The notes under the pieces: generated by a model
The model's database searches: none
Seen by the model: the letters and a program-made list of their open reading frames with translations, nothing else
Told to the model about the DNA's origin: nothing
Program-made: the position numbers and the translations under genes
Shown here: one piece after another, positions 35,415 through 44,795 of the stretch
Layout of the letters: each line of letters begins with the position of its first letter
How positions within the stretch are numbered: the stretch's first letter is position 1
Source: Candidatus Manganitrophaceae bacterium
GTDB lineage: Bacteria; Nitrospirota; Nitrospiria; SBBL01; JAADHI01
Reading direction: 5' to 3'
Assembly (NCBI GenBank): GCA_013151935.1
Contig: JAADHI010000121.1
Span: forward strand, 1 to 60,027
DNA: 60,027 bases

Positions 35415-35972
35415 TCATACTGATCTGACAAAGTACGTATCCCGGTAGAACTGAAGCTCTGTAATCGATTCTCTGATATCGTTGAGGGCCAAATGGCTCC
35501 CTGCTTTTGTGGGGGCTGATGTCCCTTTTGGGTACCAGCGTTTTACGAGTTCTTTGATGGTGCTGACGTCAATATTTCGGTAGTGGAGGTATTCAAAAAA
35601 GGTCGGCATATAGCGTTCTAGAAAACGTCTGTCATGACCGATAGAATTCCCACAGAGTGGGGATTTCTTTTCTGCACAGTAGCGTTTGACAAAACGCAGC
35701 GTTTCTTTTTCGGCATCAGCAAGGCTGATCGTGGAAGACTCAATTCTTTTCAGTAAACCCGATTTTGTGTGCGTGTTTCGGCTCCACTTTTCCATATTGT
35801 TGAGGATTGTTTCGTCCTGATGGATGGCAAGTACGGGGCCTTCTTCAAGTACATTTAGGTGACTGTCTGTGATAATTGTCGCAATCTCGACAATGGTGTG
35901 TTCGTTTGGGTTTAGCCCTGTCATCTCAAGGTCAAGCCAGACGAGATGTGCCTTGTTTTGGGAGTGGCTCAT
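35415..35972 (-). CDS. orn: Oligoribonuclease
   Basis: This 185-residue DEDDh exonuclease is almost entirely family sequence: LVWLDLEMTGLNPNEHTIVEIATIITD (D, E), CGNSIGHDRRFLERYMP (D), YRNIDVSTIKELVKRWYP, and KAGSHLALNDIRESITELQFYR (H, D). It degrades dinucleotides to mononucleotides and, in c-di-GMP-using bacteria, clears pGpG made by EAL enzymes. It is alone on its strand between the terminator and the GAF-ANTAR gene. Confidence 0.96.
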   Translation of the reverse strand: MSHSQNKAHLVWLDLEMTGLNPNEHTIVEIATIITDSHLNVLEEGPVLAIHQDETILNNMEKWSRNTHTKSGLLKRIESSTISLADAEKETLRFVKRYCAEKKSPLCGNSIGHDRRFLERYMPTFFEYLHYRNIDVSTIKELVKRWYPKGTSAPTKAGSHLALNDIRESITELQFYRDTYFVRSV

Positions 35973-36017
35973 TGATGTCCTTATGGGGTTAGAGGAGAGG
36001 CAGAATGTTCCTTTAAA

Positions 36018-37274
36018 TCAGCGTCGACTAATTTTAGCACTTAAAATAACGGCATCAGCAACTTCCCGCATGGTTTTTCTGTTGTTCATGCTTTGACGTT
36101 GGATCAGCCGGAAGGCTTCTTCTTCGCTGATCTTGGCCTGTTTCATTAAAATGCCCTTTGCCCGTTCAACGGTTTTTCGGGTTTCAAGGGCTTCTTGCAT
36201 CGCGGATGATTGTTCAGACAGGCTTGTATTTTCCATCGCAACGGCGGCTTGATTTGTAACCCCCTGAAGCAGGGCAATTTCTTCTTGTGAAAAAATATGT
36301 TTTTTAGAGGTGTAGCTGTTCAGGACACCCACAACACGACTTTTAATCATCATTGGAACAGAAAGCAGGGAAACAAGTCCTTCCTTTTTTGCAAGTTCAG
36401 GGAAGTGGTAGAGCGGGTGAGTCTTGACATCCAGTACCGAAATAGGCTGTTTCTCCTGCACGGTGCGCCCCGAAATGCTTTCCCCTATTTTGACATTGGC
36501 TTTTCGGCGGTATTCTTCACTGAGGCTTTGTGTCGCAACGATTTTAAGCTCGCCTTGTTTTTTATCCAGCAGCATAATGGAGCAAATTTTAGAGCCCATC
36601 ATGCCCGCGGTCATACTCACAATCAGATTGAGCACTTCTTCGATGTAACGGTCAGATGTGATGGTACTGCTGACACGAGAAAGTGTGTCGACCTGCATGG
36701 CCTTCCTTTTCATTTCATCGTACAGTCGTGCATTGCCGATGGCATTTCCCACCTGATGTGCAATGGTAGAGAGCAAGCGGATATCTTCTTGACTGTGCTC
36801 GTGGGGGCTTTTGTATTGAATGTTGAAGACCCCGATCATTTCCTCTTTGCTAATGACGGGCACGGACAAAAAGGCTTGATAGCGATCTTCGGGTAAATGC
36901 TGAAACGACTTGAAACGAGGGTCTTCTTCGGCATTTTCTGAAATGGCCACAGGACGCCGCTCTTTTGCAACCCATCCTGTAATTCCTTCCCCCAACTCAA
37001 CCCGGATCTGCCCGATCAACTTCGGGTGAGGAATTTTTGAGGCCTGAAGCACGAGGGCATCCTTGGATTCGTTAACGAGATAGACGAGACAGGCATCTGC
37101 ATTACTTTTTTCAACGACTAAGGCAACGATCTCTTTGAGAACAACACCGAGGTCGAGATTAGAACTGATGGATTCGGTGATACGCTGAAGCAGTTCGAGT
37201 TCTTGCGTTTTTTCTTCAAGTGCCGTTTTGCAAGAAATAAGTGTCTTGGGTTCCTTGGTTGGGAGTGACGCCAT
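36018..37274 (-). CDS. GAF-GAF-ANTAR antitermination regulator
   Basis: About 418 residues. A short coiled coil (about 10-30), then GAF 1 (about 30-175; LGEGITGWVAKERRP, SVPVISKEEMIGVFNIQ), GAF 2 (about 200-345; GESISGRTVQEKQPISVLD, SVPMMIKSRVVGVLNSY) and a C-terminal ANTAR domain (about 358-415; TVERAKGILMKQAKISEEEAFRLIQRQSM). ANTAR proteins bind paired hairpins in leader RNA and stop termination. The GAF domains would sense a ligand or redox state. ATG 37274 has a GGAGG site. I found no ANTAR-type hairpin pair beside a neighbour gene. Confidence 0.9.
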   Translation of the reverse strand: MASLPTKEPKTLISCKTALEEKTQELELLQRITESISSNLDLGVVLKEIVALVVEKSNADACLVYLVNESKDALVLQASKIPHPKLIGQIRVELGEGITGWVAKERRPVAISENAEEDPRFKSFQHLPEDRYQAFLSVPVISKEEMIGVFNIQYKSPHEHSQEDIRLLSTIAHQVGNAIGNARLYDEMKRKAMQVDTLSRVSSTITSDRYIEEVLNLIVSMTAGMMGSKICSIMLLDKKQGELKIVATQSLSEEYRRKANVKIGESISGRTVQEKQPISVLDVKTHPLYHFPELAKKEGLVSLLSVPMMIKSRVVGVLNSYTSKKHIFSQEEIALLQGVTNQAAVAMENTSLSEQSSAMQEALETRKTVERAKGILMKQAKISEEEAFRLIQRQSMNNRKTMREVADAVILSAKISRR

Positions 37275-37437
37275 TGTCACCGCCTCCTTCAATAAGTGTG
37301 TATCGTAAACGCATGGATAATTTCTGGGGATTTGCGGACAAAAGAGTACCATGTTTTTTCATTATCGGCAAGAACGATTCCATCTGAAGAAGGGGTATTT
37401 TATGGATTCCTTTGTTTTAATCCACGGTTTTTTGAGC

Positions 37438-38562
37438 TCAAACGTAGCATCTTTTGACCCGGGACCCGATGCCGCAAAGAATCTCGTAGACATGGGTCTT
37501 TGCCAGGCTTGCGACTTGTTGCGCCCACATGGATGTCGAACCTTCCGAGCCGATGACGGTGACATAATCCCCGATGGTGAGCGGTGGCGCATCGCTGACA
37601 TCAAGCATACACATATCCATGCAAACCCGTCCGGTTACAGGAACGAGTTTTCCTTTCGCAATCATCATGCCTCGGTTTGAAAGTGAAAGGGGATAACCAT
37701 CCGCATACCCGATGGCGACGGTGGCAATACGGCTCTTCCGTTTCGTGACAAAGGTGCGCCCATAACTAATGGGTGTGCCTTTTGGCACGGTTTTCAGTGT
37801 GATGATCCGCGCCTTCACTTGCATGATAGGTATCAGTTTGTGCGGAATGGCTTCTTGTAAGGGGGAATAGCCGTAGAGCATGATCCCGGGACGGACACAG
37901 TCCAGTTGAGCTGATTTGAGTTGGGAAATACCCGCACTATTGGCCAGATGGCAATAAGGGACGTTTAGCCCTTTATCTGCAAAATCCTCCAAAATGGTTT
38001 GAAGTTTAGATAACTGTTTTTGTGCAAAGGAGAGGTCCTTGAGATCCGCTTCTGCAAAATGGCTCAAGATCCCTTCGAGGGTAACGCTCGGACAGGAAAG
38101 GACTTTGAGCATAAAAGCCCGAACCGCTTCTGGGCGAATGCCAAGTCGTCCCATGCCTGTATCGATTTTGAGGTGGATTTTGACGGGTTTTTCCTGTTTT
38201 ATTGCAGCGGTGTTGATTGCCTCTAAGGTCTGTACATCAAAAACAACGGGGGTTAATTCCTCTGCAATCATGTCGGGGATTTGCTCTGGCATACAGCCGG
38301 TTAAAATGAGAATAGGATCGCGTATGCCCGCAGATCTAAGGGCAAGTCCTTCTTCAAAAAAGGCAACCCCAAACATTTTGATTTTGTCCTTTTGTTGAGA
38401 GAGAAATTGGGTGATGGGGACTGCGCCATGACCATAGGCATTGGCTTTTACAATGGCCAAAATGGGGGTGTTTTTAGCCTGGATCTGAACTTGTCGTAGG
38501 TTTTCCTTCAGGGCACTCAGGCTAATTTCTGCAAAACTGGAAGTGTGTTTGGAAGGGGACAT
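37438..38562 (-). CDS. alr: Alanine racemase
   Basis: This 374-residue fold-III PLP enzyme has the PLP Lys in AIVKANAYGHG (residue 39), IDTGMGRLGIRPEA, HLANSAG, RPGIMLYGYSP and the second base Tyr in PISYGRTFVTKRKSRIATVAIGYADGYP, then GRVCMDMCMLDVS. It interconverts L- and D-alanine for peptidoglycan. It lies downstream of pyrH-frr on the same strand, with a 72-bp gap to frr. Confidence 0.96.
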   Translation of the reverse strand: MSPSKHTSSFAEISLSALKENLRQVQIQAKNTPILAIVKANAYGHGAVPITQFLSQQKDKIKMFGVAFFEEGLALRSAGIRDPILILTGCMPEQIPDMIAEELTPVVFDVQTLEAINTAAIKQEKPVKIHLKIDTGMGRLGIRPEAVRAFMLKVLSCPSVTLEGILSHFAEADLKDLSFAQKQLSKLQTILEDFADKGLNVPYCHLANSAGISQLKSAQLDCVRPGIMLYGYSPLQEAIPHKLIPIMQVKARIITLKTVPKGTPISYGRTFVTKRKSRIATVAIGYADGYPLSLSNRGMMIAKGKLVPVTGRVCMDMCMLDVSDAPPLTIGDYVTVIGSEGSTSMWAQQVASLAKTHVYEILCGIGSRVKRCYV

Positions 38563-38634
38563 GGTCGTCGTTGACGTGTATTAAAAAACTGAAGGAATCC
38601 GGGTCTTTGTTTGCATGGGTAATAAAGCGCTGTT

Positions 38635-39192
38635 TTAGATCGCGAGTACTTCAGCTTCTTTTTTCTGGAGTACACCCTCAATGACTGAAATTTGTTGATC
38701 GGTTAGTTTTTGAACGTTGGCTTGTTCGGTGTGTACCATGTCTTCTGAAATATGGTCTTCTTTTTGGGTGGTTTTAAAACCCTCATTGGCTTCCCGGCGG
38801 ATGTTTCGGATGGAAATGCGACTTTCTTCTCCCATCCGTTTGACGAGTTTAACCAACTCTTTTCGGCGTTCTTCAGTCAAAGGAGGGATGGTGATTCGGA
38901 TGAGCTTCCCGTCGTTAGAAGCCGAAAGTCCTAAGCTTGAGGAAGTCAGTGCTTTTTCAATTTCTTGAAGCAGGCTGATATCCCAGGGCTGAATGATGAC
39001 CGTTCGGCTGTCTGGAATCGAGAGCGAGGACATTTGTTGAAGGGGTGTCAGTGTGCCATAAAAATTGACTTTGACCGAATCAAAGAGGGCCAGCGAAGCG
39101 CGACCTGTTCGAATTGTGGCGAGTTCCGTTTTGAGATGTTGAATCGCCTTTTCCATTTTTTCGATCATTTTTGCTTTTAAGTCATCGGCCAT
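38635..39192 (-). CDS. frr: Ribosome recycling factor
   Basis: About 185 residues, full length: MIEKMEKAIQHLKTELATIRTGRASLALFDSVKVNFYG, LSIPDSRTVIIQPWD, IRITIPPLTEERRKELVKLVKRMGEESRISIRNIRREAN. With EF-G it splits post-termination ribosomes. ATG 39192 has GAGGAA at the right spacing; earlier starts (39213, 39231) would overlap pyrH but add an atypical leader. pyrH-frr order is universal; tsf and rpsB, which often precede it, are absent here. Confidence 0.96.
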   Translation of the reverse strand: MADDLKAKMIEKMEKAIQHLKTELATIRTGRASLALFDSVKVNFYGTLTPLQQMSSLSIPDSRTVIIQPWDISLLQEIEKALTSSSLGLSASNDGKLIRITIPPLTEERRKELVKLVKRMGEESRISIRNIRREANEGFKTTQKEDHISEDMVHTEQANVQKLTDQQISVIEGVLQKKEAEVLAI

Positions 39193-39227
39193 GGGTTTCC
39201 TCGTTTCATTCATTGAAGCAGATTCGC

Positions 39228-39956
39228 TCAAGCTGTTAGCGGTTTCCGGACCAAAGTCCCGATGGGCTCTCCTCTGAGTACCTTGCGGATATTTTCTTTT
39301 TCTTTGATGTTAAAGACAATGAGGGGCAGGTTGTTGTCCATGCACAGTGTCACAGCAGTAAAATCCATGACTTGAAGCCCCTTGCTGATCACATCAATGT
39401 AACTCAATTCTTCAAATTTTTTCGCGCTTGCATCTTTTACGGGATCTTTATCGTAGACGCCATCTACCTTCGTTCCTTTTAAGACAACGTCTGCGTTGAT
39501 TTCCATCGCGCGCAAAACCGCGGCAGTATCGGTCGAGAAATAGGGGTTGCCCGTCCCTGCGGCGAAAATGACCACGCGTTTTTTTTCCAAATGACGGATG
39601 GCGCGCCGACGGATATAACTTTCAGCCAGTTCCTTCATCTCAATGGCAGATTGCACCCGTGTGTCAACGCCTTTTCCCTCCAGAACATTTTGCAAAGCCA
39701 AGGCATTTAAGACTGTGGCGAGCATGCCCATGTAGTCGGCAGAGGTGCGTTCCATTCCAGAGCTATGGCCTGCGATGCCCCGAAAAATATTACCCCCACC
39801 AATGACAACGGCTGTTTCTACGCCAAGCTTTGTCATTTCTCTAATCTGCTCTGCAATCAGGTCGATCATCTCTGGCTGAATGCCAAAACGATCACCGCCT
39901 GCCAAGACTTCACCACTGACTTTGAGTAGAACACGTTTGTATTTTACTTCTGACAT
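39228..39956 (-). CDS. pyrH: UMP kinase
   Basis: A 242-residue amino-acid-kinase-fold enzyme: [79 protein letters not shown] and ATK-type [13 protein letters not shown]. It phosphorylates UMP to UDP for nucleotide and wall-precursor synthesis. It starts the pyrH-frr-alr cluster. The divergent pdxJ operon starts about 320 bp away, and the space between (39957-40275) shows no other gene. Confidence 0.97.
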   Translation of the reverse strand: MSEVKYKRVLLKVSGEVLAGGDRFGIQPEMIDLIAEQIREMTKLGVETAVVIGGGNIFRGIAGHSSGMERTSADYMGMLATVLNALALQNVLEGKGVDTRVQSAIEMKELAESYIRRRAIRHLEKKRVVIFAAGTGNPYFSTDTAAVLRAMEINADVVLKGTKVDGVYDKDPVKDASAKKFEELSYIDVISKGLQVMDFTAVTLCMDNNLPLIVFNIKEKENIRKVLRGEPIGTLVRKPLTA

Positions 39957-40275
39957 TTAAGCTCCAGTCTAAGGGCAAAAAACAAGTGTGATCGCTCATT
40001 TTTAGGGGCGGATTTAAAGTCCTTTGTACTCAAAATTGACGCCAGAACATAACATAGGTGTCAGGGACTTCACAATAAAAAGATCGGGGTTTTACTGAAG
40101 TGCTGTTTGGATTTTAAGGCGAAGCGTTTTATCTGAATTGTGTTTTGTTGTGAACAGACTTTCTTGACGGTATTTTGGGATTCTGTAATAATAAACGGAT
40201 AATTCTCTCATGCGAAACACCTTGGTGGAAATCACGTTTTTTACGTTTTTTTAATTTGTGATGGAAGGAAGAACA

Positions 40276-41016
40276 ATGCTGAAACTCGGGGTTAATATTG
40301 ATCACGTCGCAACACTTCGTGAGGCCAGAAAGGGAATCTCTCCAGAACCCGTGACAGCCGCATCCCTTGCGGAGCTTGCGGGTGCCGATGGCATTGTGGT
40401 GCATTTGCGTGAAGACCGACGTCATATTCAAGATCGGGACCTACACCTCTTACGTGAAGTCATTCAAACAAAGCTGTGTCTTGAAATGGCCGCAACCCCT
40501 GAAATGGTAAAAATTGCGTCCGAGATTCGTCCCGAGTTGGTTTCGCTTGTGCCTGAACGCCGTGAGGAACTGACGACGGAAGGGGGTTTGGATGTCATTT
40601 CAACTCAGGAAGCACTCTTTGGGGTGATTGAAACCCTGCACGCAGCAGGGATTGCAGTCGCTTTATTTATCGACCCTGAAGCCAATCAAATTAAGGCGGC
40701 GCAAAAAGTTGCGGCCGATTTTGTTGAAATTCACACGGGGGCTTATGCCAATGCCAAGGGCGACGCACGCCGTGGACATTTGAAGGATCTTGTCGAATCC
40801 GCAAAGCTTGCCGTAAGCTTGGGCTTGAAGGTCAATGCGGGTCATGGTCTGGATTACATGAATGTGCTTCCGGTTGCACAAATTCCTGAAGTGGAAGAAT
40901 TGAATATTGGGCACAGCATCATCGCTCGGGCGGTTTTAGTGGGCATAGGCGCTGCGGTTTCTGAAATGAAATCTCTCATCCGATTGGCCACGCGCTCGTC
41001 TTCAGTGTTGCATTGA
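40276..41016 (+). CDS. pdxJ: Pyridoxine 5'-phosphate synthase
   Basis: About 246 residues, a TIM-barrel with all family blocks: [101 protein letters not shown]. It condenses aminoacetone phosphate and deoxyxylulose phosphate to PNP (vitamin B6). ATG 40276 with GGAAGGAAG upstream is the standard family start. It heads the operon pdxJ-acpS-nnr-...-lapA; pdxJ-acpS is a widely conserved pair. Confidence 0.97.
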   Translation: MLKLGVNIDHVATLREARKGISPEPVTAASLAELAGADGIVVHLREDRRHIQDRDLHLLREVIQTKLCLEMAATPEMVKIASEIRPELVSLVPERREELTTEGGLDVISTQEALFGVIETLHAAGIAVALFIDPEANQIKAAQKVAADFVEIHTGAYANAKGDARRGHLKDLVESAKLAVSLGLKVNAGHGLDYMNVLPVAQIPEVEELNIGHSIIARAVLVGIGAAVSEMKSLIRLATRSSSVLH

Positions 41017-41017
41017 A

Positions 41018-41413
41018 GTGAATATGACAACCTTAGGCATTGGCATTGATATGGTAAAAGTTTCTCGCATGAAGTCTATCATGCAGCGCTGGGATCGAAA
41101 TTTTTTAGATCGTGTTTTTACCCAGGCTGAGCGGGAGTATTGCCTCCAAAAGAAAATCGCCCATGTACATTTTTCCGGTCGTTTCGCCGTGAAAGAAGCA
41201 CTTTTAAAGGCACTGGGTTCAGGGCTGAGCCAGGGGATTTCCTGGAAGGAAATTGAAACTCTGCCGGACGCTTCAGGTCAGCCTTGTGTTCATTTGTCCG
41301 GCCGTGTACGGGATTTGGCTCAGCAACTCGGAACTTGCGATATTTTATCCAGTATCACGCACGATGCGGATTACGCCATCGCTCAGGTCTTACTACAGGG
41401 GACGCAACGATAA
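41018..41413 (+). CDS. acpS: Holo-[acyl-carrier-protein] synthase
   Basis: A 131-residue protein. GIGIDMVKVSRMKSI (Mg-binding Asp), FTQAEREYC and FSGRFAVKEALLKALGSGL (Glu, Lys) are the AcpS signatures. It transfers phosphopantetheine from CoA to ACP. GTG 41018 or ATG 41024 may be used, directly after the pdxJ stop. Its stop overlaps the nnr start (TAATG). Confidence 0.95.
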   Translation: MNMTTLGIGIDMVKVSRMKSIMQRWDRNFLDRVFTQAEREYCLQKKIAHVHFSGRFAVKEALLKALGSGLSQGISWKEIETLPDASGQPCVHLSGRVRDLAQQLGTCDILSSITHDADYAIAQVLLQGTQR

Positions 41414-42969
41414 TGCATATTGTAACTGCTGCTGAAATGAAGGCCCTTGATAAAGATGCAACTGCTGATTACAAAATTCCTTCCTTGCTGTTGATGGAAA
41501 ATGCCGCCAGAGGCATGGTGGACGAAATTGAAGTAAATTACGGTAAGGTCAAAAAAAAGGTCGTCACTGTCATTGCAGGCTGTGGCAATAACGGAGGGGA
41601 TGGTTTGGCTGCGGCACGTCATTTACGTATGCGTGGGGCTTTGGTCAAGGTTTATCTCTTTTCGAAAGAAGTTTTGTTGCGAGGCGATGCCGGTATTTCT
41701 TTACAAATTTGGCAAAAAACCGATGGCGCACTACGTGAAGAAGGGGCTTTTACCTTGGAGCACTTGATTTCGGATGTCACAAAGAGCGATTTTGTGATTG
41801 ATGCCTTTCTCGGCACAGGGCTTTCTCATGCGATTATCGGGCGTCATGCCGAAATGGTTGAAATCATTAACCGTTGTGCGCGTCGGATCATTGCGTGTGA
41901 TATTCCTTCTGGGATTTCTGCCGATACGGGTGAAATTTTAGGTGTGGCGATCAAGGCAGATGCGACCCTGACCATGGCAATGCCAAAAAGAGGGCATTTT
42001 ATGCAGGAAGGCCTTTCACATTCAGGCGCGCTTAGTGTGATTGATATCGGTTTTCCTGATGCATTGATTGAAAAAAAGAAGCTCAATGTTTCGCTCATAG
42101 GGACTGATGTCGTTCAAGGATTTCTGTCGCCCCGTTTAAAAGGGGTCCACAAGGGGACTATGGGGCATTTATTGGTCATTGCGGGTTCATCCGGAAAACA
42201 GGGCGCACCGCAGATGACGAGCCTTGCGGCTTTACGTTCCGGGACGGGGCTTGTGACCACGGCTTTGCCAAAATCGATTGAAAAAGGTTTTTCACATCAA
42301 GCCATGGAAATCATGACACTCCCGCTTCCAGAGACAAAGTTGGGCTCCATTGCAATGGGCGCAGAGAAGCGACTCCTCAAGGCAGTTGAAGGAAAAACGG
42401 CTTTGGCCATTGGGCCGGGGCTTTCCCAACATCCCGATTCACAACACCTGGTACTAAAACTCATTACCTCGGTTTCCCTTCCCATGGTCATTGATGCGGA
42501 TGGGCTCAATGCAGTGGCCGTGGAACTTGTCATTTTGAAGAAAAAAAAGGGCCCTTTGATCCTAACCCCTCATCCGGGCGAAATGGGTCGTTTGATTGGA
42601 AAATCGGCTGCAGATGTACAAAAAGATCGTTTTAATATTGCCGCAGCATTTGCAAACTTGTGGGACGTGATTCTTGTTCTAAAGGATGCACGAACGATTG
42701 TTGCTTTTCCCGATGGCAGGCTTTGGGTGAACAATACGGGAAATCCTGGGATGGCGACGGCAGGCATGGGAGATGCCTTGACAGGGATGATTGCAGGTTT
42801 TATTGCGCAGGGACTTTCTCCTGAAGACGCGACCCTTTTAGCCGTTTTCCTTCATGGAAAGGCGGGCGACCTTGCGGCGGCACAACGGGGGGAAGCGGGG
42901 CTATTAACCTCCGATTTAATTGACGAAATCCCGAAGGCAATTGTTGAATATTTGAAGGAGCATTCATAA
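41413..42969 (+). CDS. nnr: Bifunctional NAD(P)H-hydrate epimerase/dehydratase
   Basis: About 518 residues in two parts. The N-terminal epimerase (YjeF-N, about 1-215) has SLLLMENAARGMVDEI, GCGNNGGDGLAAARHL and AFLGTGLSH. The C-terminal ADP-dependent dehydratase (about 225-510) has KGTMGHLLVIAGSSGKQGAPQM, LAIGPGLSQ, VIDADGLNA, ILTPHPGEMGRLI and NTGNPGMATAGMGDALTGMIAGF. It repairs hydrated NADH/NADPH. ATG 41413 overlaps the acpS stop; the longer upstream frame is an artefact of acpS. Confidence 0.96.
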   Translation: MHIVTAAEMKALDKDATADYKIPSLLLMENAARGMVDEIEVNYGKVKKKVVTVIAGCGNNGGDGLAAARHLRMRGALVKVYLFSKEVLLRGDAGISLQIWQKTDGALREEGAFTLEHLISDVTKSDFVIDAFLGTGLSHAIIGRHAEMVEIINRCARRIIACDIPSGISADTGEILGVAIKADATLTMAMPKRGHFMQEGLSHSGALSVIDIGFPDALIEKKKLNVSLIGTDVVQGFLSPRLKGVHKGTMGHLLVIAGSSGKQGAPQMTSLAALRSGTGLVTTALPKSIEKGFSHQAMEIMTLPLPETKLGSIAMGAEKRLLKAVEGKTALAIGPGLSQHPDSQHLVLKLITSVSLPMVIDADGLNAVAVELVILKKKKGPLILTPHPGEMGRLIGKSAADVQKDRFNIAAAFANLWDVILVLKDARTIVAFPDGRLWVNNTGNPGMATAGMGDALTGMIAGFIAQGLSPEDATLLAVFLHGKAGDLAAAQRGEAGLLTSDLIDEIPKAIVEYLKEHS

Positions 42970-42973
42970 GATT

Positions 42974-43591
42974 ATGTCACAGATGGGTATCACGCTTTTT
43001 TTCTTATTTGTTGTTGGGGTCATCGCTTTGGCGATGATTGTGCATGGGTGGATTGACAAAAAACGGATCAGCAAAAATTTCTTGCAACTCTCAGAACCGC
43101 TTTCTGGGCGCGTGGTTCAGGAAAGTCGATTTTTTTACCCCCGGTTTACCGGGGAAATTGAGGGACGACAGGTCGACCTCTTTTTTGAGGTGGTTAAAGT
43201 GGGTCGCAAACACATCCTCTACTACATCTACAGCTTGAAATCGGAGATTACCTGTAGTTTGTTACTACTGAAATCAGATGAATACAAAGCAGGAAAGGGT
43301 TCGGCCGAGGCGATTGAGGCTGCAGGGACACTGGTTTCTGAAGCAAAAGATGCTTATGAAATACGCACTCAAAACGAGGCTGAGGCCAGTGCAATCATCG
43401 AAGGCGCTGATTTAAAAGAACGATTGACCGCTCTGGATGAGTTTTCAAGTTTACAGCTTGGGCCGGATGCGCTCGTTGTGGGCAAACCTTATGATGGGAT
43501 TGCAGACACAGAGTCCGTCAATATTATGAAAAATGTCCGGGCTTTGGTCGATCTTGCAAAGGCCATGGAGCAATGTCAAGTTCCCGCCTAA
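42974..43591 (+). CDS. Membrane-anchored hypothetical protein
   Basis: This 205-residue protein has one N-terminal membrane helix (ITLFFLFVVGVIALAMIVHGW) and a cytosolic part with beta strands (GRVVQESRFFYPRFTGEIEGRQVDLFFEVVKVG) followed by helices (SAEAIEAAGTLVSEAKDAYEI). No family is recognised. It lies 4 bp after nnr and overlaps tsaE by 19 bp, so it belongs to the operon. Confidence 0.7.
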   Translation: MSQMGITLFFLFVVGVIALAMIVHGWIDKKRISKNFLQLSEPLSGRVVQESRFFYPRFTGEIEGRQVDLFFEVVKVGRKHILYYIYSLKSEITCSLLLLKSDEYKAGKGSAEAIEAAGTLVSEAKDAYEIRTQNEAEASAIIEGADLKERLTALDEFSSLQLGPDALVVGKPYDGIADTESVNIMKNVRALVDLAKAMEQCQVPA

Positions 43592-44103
43592 AAGATGTGG
43601 TGACGCTCAGGACACAAGGGCCAGAAGATACTTTTCAACTGGGTGTGTCTTTTGGCGGAACCGCTCAGGGAGGGGAAGTCGTCGCCCTCATTGGCACCTT
43701 GGGTGTGGGTAAAACACAGTTTGTCAAAGGGCTTGCGCAAGGTCTGGGAATTCTGCCGGAAGATGTAACGAGTCCGACTTTTTCCCTGATGCAATCTTAC
43801 GAGGGACGTTTGATCTTGACACATATTGATTTATATCGCCTAGAGAAGCAATCTGAAATGTTTGGCTTGGGTTTAGAAGAGGAGATAGAAGACGCATCGG
43901 GACTTGCAGCGATTGAGTGGGCGGACAAGGGGGCACATATATTGCCTCCGGGCAGATTGTTGATCAGTCTTAAACCCCTTGAGGGGATTTTGCGTGAAAT
44001 CGTCATTCAATCGACCGATGTTGTGCACCAGGCCTGGCAAAACCGTGGCTTAAAAAAATATGCTGGCGCACAGAGGACACATACTTTGGATGCTTCCAAA
44101 TGA
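43573..44103 (+). CDS. tsaE: tRNA threonylcarbamoyladenosine biosynthesis ATPase TsaE
   Basis: A 176-residue P-loop protein. Walker A is GTLGVGKTQFVKGLAQGLG (near residue 41), followed by DVTSPTFSLMQSYEG and HIDLYRL, then LAAIEWADKGAHILPPGRLLI (the Walker-B-like EW-x-D block). TsaE works with TsaB and TsaD to make t6A37 in tRNA. It overlaps the next gene by 4 bp. The C-terminal 30 residues (AWQNRGLKKYAGAQR) are an extra tail. Confidence 0.93.
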   Translation: MSSSRLKDVVTLRTQGPEDTFQLGVSFGGTAQGGEVVALIGTLGVGKTQFVKGLAQGLGILPEDVTSPTFSLMQSYEGRLILTHIDLYRLEKQSEMFGLGLEEEIEDASGLAAIEWADKGAHILPPGRLLISLKPLEGILREIVIQSTDVVHQAWQNRGLKKYAGAQRTHTLDASK

Positions 44104-44795
44104 CAGAGCGCGAAGAAATCAAAACCCTCGTTTCCGATCTGCATGATCATCTCTCTTGGTTAAAAGCAGAAGGCTTTGATACTTGGAAGTCCGAGGTGCC
44201 ATTTTCCGTACTTCAAGACAATCCACCGCCGCTCACTTTGCGGGGCATTCGTGCCGATTTGGGGGATTGTCAGCGCTGTCGATTGGGGGAAACGAGAAAA
44301 AACCTCGTTTTTGGTGTGGGAGATGCCAAGGCCGAATTGATGTTTGTCGGAGAAGGCCCTGGTGCCGACGAGGATGCAGAGGGGGAACCCTTTGTCGGAA
44401 AGGCGGGACAATTATTGACAAAAATGATCGAGGCCATGGGGCTTTCGCGTGAGCGGGTTTATATTGCAAATATCATTAAATGTCGTCCGCCACAAAACCG
44501 TAATCCACAAGCCGATGAAATCGCATCCTGCCGTCCTTTTTTAGATCAGCAAATCGCCGCAATTCGCCCAAAAATTATTTGTGCCTTAGGCACCTTCGCT
44601 GCGCAAACCCTGCTCAATACACAAACGCGGATTTCTGATTTACGGGGGCATTTTCATGAACGAAATGGCGTCAAGGTCCTGCCAACGTTTCACCCGGCCT
44701 ATTTATTACGCAACTCGGGGGAGAAAAAGCGGGTTTGGAGCGATCTTCAGCGCATCATGGTTGATTTGGGTTTGCCGCTGCCGGAGAGAAAATGA
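44100..44795 (+). CDS. Uracil-DNA glycosylase, family 4 (4Fe-4S)
   Basis: A 231-residue protein. The Fe-S cluster Cys pair lies in LGDCQRCRLGETRKNLVFG and further Cys in IKCRPPQNR and IASCRPF. Catalytic motif 1 is FVGEGPGADEDAEGEPFVGKAGQLL, motif 2 is TFHPAYLLRN. It removes uracil from DNA. The N-terminal 60 residues, a helical stretch, are common in bacterial members. It sits in the operon, overlapping tsaE and the HIT gene by 4 bp each. Confidence 0.94.
   Translation: MTEREEIKTLVSDLHDHLSWLKAEGFDTWKSEVPFSVLQDNPPPLTLRGIRADLGDCQRCRLGETRKNLVFGVGDAKAELMFVGEGPGADEDAEGEPFVGKAGQLLTKMIEAMGLSRERVYIANIIKCRPPQNRNPQADEIASCRPFLDQQIAAIRPKIICALGTFAAQTLLNTQTRISDLRGHFHERNGVKVLPTFHPAYLLRNSGEKKRVWSDLQRIMVDLGLPLPERK

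Noticed and set aside
37362-37604. Frames opposite the end of alr
   Set aside because: They are shadow frames of alr without a ribosome site or domain.
41284-41412. Longer nnr start inside acpS
   Set aside because: The family core starts at ATG 41413, which overlaps the acpS stop; the extension is out-of-frame acpS sequence.
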